A stretch of 64,000 nucleotides of DNA from Gambelia wislizenii (Eukaryota; Chordata; Lepidosauria; Squamata; Crotaphytidae). Positions 62,301 to 64,000 of this stretch are shown one piece after another. Location of the stretch: contig JAUMIR010000004.1 in assembly GCA_030847615.1 (NCBI GenBank), positions 70,277,001 to 70,341,000 on the forward strand. The letters are read 5' to 3'. The position numbers and the translations under genes were made by a program. Within the stretch, counting starts at the first letter, position 1, and the number at the start of each line of letters is the position of its first letter. The notes under the pieces were generated by a model, which saw nothing but the letters and a program-made list of their open reading frames with translations, had not been told where the DNA came from and did no database searches.

Positions 62301-62618
62301 TTGGCCTGACTCCCCCCCCCCCCACCCCAACAATGGTCACCTGAAGTTGGTCATTGGTCTGCTCTCCTGGAGTTCAGATCAAGACCTCAAAGCCTTTGGA
62401 AGTATTTGGCACTTTTTGCTATCAAGGTTTTGACACTCCAAAAGTGAAATGTGTGTGTCAGCATTGTTTTTTTTAATATATATATAACTGCAGTCTTAAC
62501 ATCTGGTTCTATTTTATAGTTTCCATCGGTGCTGAATACTCATGGACCATTTACTGTGTCAGGAATGGATGGGCCCTCCACTCCTGGGCCTTTCTCTCCA
62601 GACTTACAGAAGACATAG
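56157..62618 (+). CDS. ELK4: ELK4 (SAP-1), ETS-domain ternary complex factor
   Basis: A nuclear transcription factor that binds GGA(A/T) sites next to SRF on serum response elements and is activated by MAP kinases (family knowledge). The CDS joins 56157-56363, 58379-59275, 60753-60869 and 62520-62618 to give 439 aa (human about 431). All introns fall between codons and use GT-AG sites. Seen: ETS domain at residues 5-86 with recognition-helix R61 and R64 in [13 protein letters not shown]-binding B-box around residues 136-156 ([19 protein letters not shown]); D-type MAPK docking site near 326-341 ([14 protein letters not shown]); C-box with FWSTLSP, where S389 and S395 are the likely phospho-acceptors; DEF docking motif FQFP at 406-409; terminal LQKT. 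The Ser/Thr/Pro-rich middle differs most from mammals. The B-box and C-terminus separate ELK4 from ELK1 and ELK3. Confidence 0.97.
56364..58378 (+). other. ELK4: ELK4 intron splitting the ETS domain
   Basis: 2.0 kb and AT-rich. It contains an old hAT-like MITE at 58105-58205 close to the 3' splice site. I see nothing else. Confidence 0.8.
58105..58205. mobile_element. hAT-like hairpin MITE in ELK4 intron
   Basis: cagagctggggaatgttactttc / gttgtagtccaaaaaggtaacttc. Confidence 0.5.
58379..59275 (+). CDS. ELK4: ELK4 large central exon (end of ETS, B-box, Ser/Pro-rich region)
   Basis: This exon encodes residues 70-368. It starts [11 protein letters not shown], completing the ETS wing, then gives the B-box and a long Ser/Thr/Pro-rich stretch with many SP/TP sites. 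It ends in a block with KPKGLE and [20 protein letters not shown] that is almost identical to mammalian ELK4. The acceptor lies after a long T-rich tract (tttttttgacag) and the donor is CAG/GTAATC. Confidence 0.96.
59276..60752 (+). other. ELK4: ELK4 intron between central exon and C-box exon
   Basis: 1.5 kb. It contains a tRNA-derived SINE at 59530-59703; the rest is unremarkable. Confidence 0.8.
59530..59703 (+). mobile_element. tRNA-derived SINE, third type (head missing)
   Basis: agcccactgggtgaccttgg...cagcctaagaggaaggcaatggcaaacc...gaaaaccctgtgatagggtcacc...ttgaaggcacataa. Confidence 0.8.
60753..60869 (+). CDS. ELK4: ELK4 C-box exon
   Basis: A 117-bp exon with acceptor gtcttccag and donor CAG/GTAAAC. 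It encodes residues 369-407 ([13 protein letters not shown] to GANTLFQ), the MAPK-regulated transactivation core containing [14 protein letters not shown]. It is too short to stand out as a gene by itself and is identified by protein similarity and phase. Confidence 0.96.
60870..62519 (+). other. ELK4: ELK4 last intron
   Basis: 1.65 kb, AT-rich, with a poly-C tract near 62310 and a T/TA-rich stretch near 62467-62487 before the acceptor. I see no repeat or exon that I can name. Confidence 0.8.
62520..62618 (+). CDS. ELK4: ELK4 terminal coding exon
   Basis: The acceptor is ttttatag. The exon encodes residues 408-439, beginning [11 protein letters not shown] and ending SPDLQKT, with TAG at 62616-62618. 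Its first two residues complete the FQFP docking motif begun in the previous exon. Confidence 0.96.
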   Translation, partial: FPSVLNTHGPFTVSGMDGPSTPGPFSPDLQKT

Positions 62619-64000
62619 TGCATTGCTTTCTTGGAAAAGGACACATTGGAAAACAAGAGGAAGGTTCATTAAAATGATGCAACCCAAGGAGTGATTGGTA
62701 ATTCCACAGAAACAATTTATGATGACTTGATTTTTTTGCCATTCCCAGTTTAAATGCCTTTGCAAAAATTCTCATCAAGACACAAGGGAATTAGTTGGAA
62801 ATGCCTTAATTGGTGACGTTGCCCTGTTATCACTTCCCTCCCTTGCTTCTTTTTGGTTTAGGAAGTTTTTTTTCTTGGTAAAGGGAACCTAATTTTGTGT
62901 GGATACATTGATTGAATTTGCAGCAGCTGATATCAAACTCACACCCTCCCCTTTGTTGAATAATCTGCTCCTCCTCTTTTTTTTTTTTTTTAGTCTTTCT
63001 ATCATACTCTTAAGATTATTGGAAGTTGGATTTCCAAGAAATTCCTGGAGAGATTTTAAAACTTGCTTGTATTATTACTAAATTCTGTATTTCTAATACA
63101 GGTATGTATTGTATGACTTTGTAAGGAAGACCTTTACATGTGCATCTCTGATGGTATAGAAGCAATTTAAACAACCTGTTAGAGATTATGAATGCAGATA
63201 AAGAAGTTCTAGCTACATATTCTAGAAAACATAATTTCATTTCCTAGGAGAGGAGTGGGATTCATGTAGCCCTCCATGTTGTCAGCTCCCAGCATTCCTC
63301 CCATTGGCTAGACTGACTTAGGGCTAGTGAGAGTTGCAGTTCAACAGCTGGAGGGTTGAATGATTCCTGCACCCTTGCCCTAGGAACTGTGTGCTGTTGA
63401 AAGATACCAAGGTGCATAGATCATGGAATGAACAGGCTTGATCTTCAAGAAATAGGCTCCAGTTCCTCTGGGTGATGTGTTTTTCGTTTAAATCTAAGTA
63501 ACAGCTAAACTAACATTTTGAATGTGTAGATGCTCCTACAACTAAAAACATTGTGCCGTTATTAGGAAATGTTCCTGTTGGTGAAGACAGCATGGGTGGG
63601 AGAAGCAGGTTAGCATGAGCTGCTTATAATCTGAAAGAGCTAAAGGCAGTGTTTAACTTTGTGGCAAGGCAGAAGCTCAATCGCCCAGAGTAATATCTTC
63701 AGCATGATTTAGTATGTCAGGTTTCCTAGTAATCTGGTGGCAACATTATGCTGGCTTGCTGGTGCTGAAGTCTTGCTTTTATGATCCAAATTGGAAAGTG
63801 TGACAGTACCCAGAATAGTTTTCAAGGAAGTACCCATGTTAATCTGTTGAAACATAAAAAGGAGGAAGTGGGGGGAGGATATGGCAGCACTTTTAAGACT
63901 AACTGGTTTTATTTTTGCATGAACCAACTTCTGCAGATGCAGTATCCAGAACAGATGCCTACACAACTGGTAGCTGTGTTTTGGTATAAAGAGATGCACA
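62619..64000 (+). other. ELK4: ELK4 3' UTR (incomplete)
   Basis: No AATAAA was noticed between the stop codon and the window edge, so the transcript probably continues. It contains a T-rich tract near 62980 and an old hairpin MITE at 63250-63390. I see no other gene here; the short open frames lack family similarity. Confidence 0.6.
63250..63390. mobile_element. Hairpin MITE relic in the ELK4 3' UTR
   Basis: atgtagccctccatgttgtcag...cccattggctagac / gagagttgcagttcaacagctggaggg...cacccttgcccta; family of 1531-1679. Confidence 0.55.

Overview
The window is vertebrate nuclear DNA, and the repeat content points to a squamate reptile, most likely an iguanian-type lizard (inference). Genes are sparse and split by long introns. 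Two CpG islands mark promoters. The rest is packed with CR1, L2, BovB/RTE-like and other LINE fragments, two kinds of tRNA-derived SINE, Tigger/mariner-like and hAT-like MITEs, and Penelope-like repeats. There are no bacterial features and no CRISPR array.

Two protein-coding genes are supported, both on the + strand. (1) A KLF15-type zinc-finger factor: CpG island and probable non-coding exon 1 near 10.5-11.8 kb (donor after 10790), coding exons 21687-22609 and 37908-38091, 368 aa, with a 15.3 kb intron cutting the second zinc finger. It shares the activation motif and three C2H2 fingers of KLF15 but lacks the canonical KLF15 N-terminus, so it looks like a paralogue. (2) ELK4 (SAP-1), an ETS ternary-complex factor: CpG island and probable non-coding exon 1 at about 47.2-47.8 kb (donor after 47619), coding exons 56157-56363, 58379-59275, 60753-60869 and 62520-62618, 439 aa, with the 3' UTR running off the window. 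The ETS, SRF-binding B-box, MAPK docking and C-terminal activation elements are all intact.

Layout: 1-10.4 kb is intergenic with old MITEs, CR1 pieces and two inverted Penelope-like repeats, which carry hammerhead-ribozyme-like motifs and end against the KLF promoter. 10.5-11.8 kb is the KLF CpG island. 11.8-21.6 kb is KLF intron 1, with nested MITEs, a broken L2 and a CpG-bearing transposon. 22.6-37.9 kb is KLF intron 2, with a TA-flanked element holding a 63-bp minisatellite, an AT-rich LINE-like block, SINEs and Tigger-like MITEs. 38.1-47.2 kb holds the KLF 3' UTR and the intergenic region, including a 582-bp CpG-rich transposon with a CCAAT/GC-box/YY1-like cassette. 47.2-64 kb is ELK4.

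The most interesting points are the KLF15-like gene next to ELK4, which fits an ancient KLF15 ohnologue; the hammerhead-like motifs in Penelope-like repeats; and a family of transposons carrying promoter-like modules. No function is claimed for the long stretches between these features.
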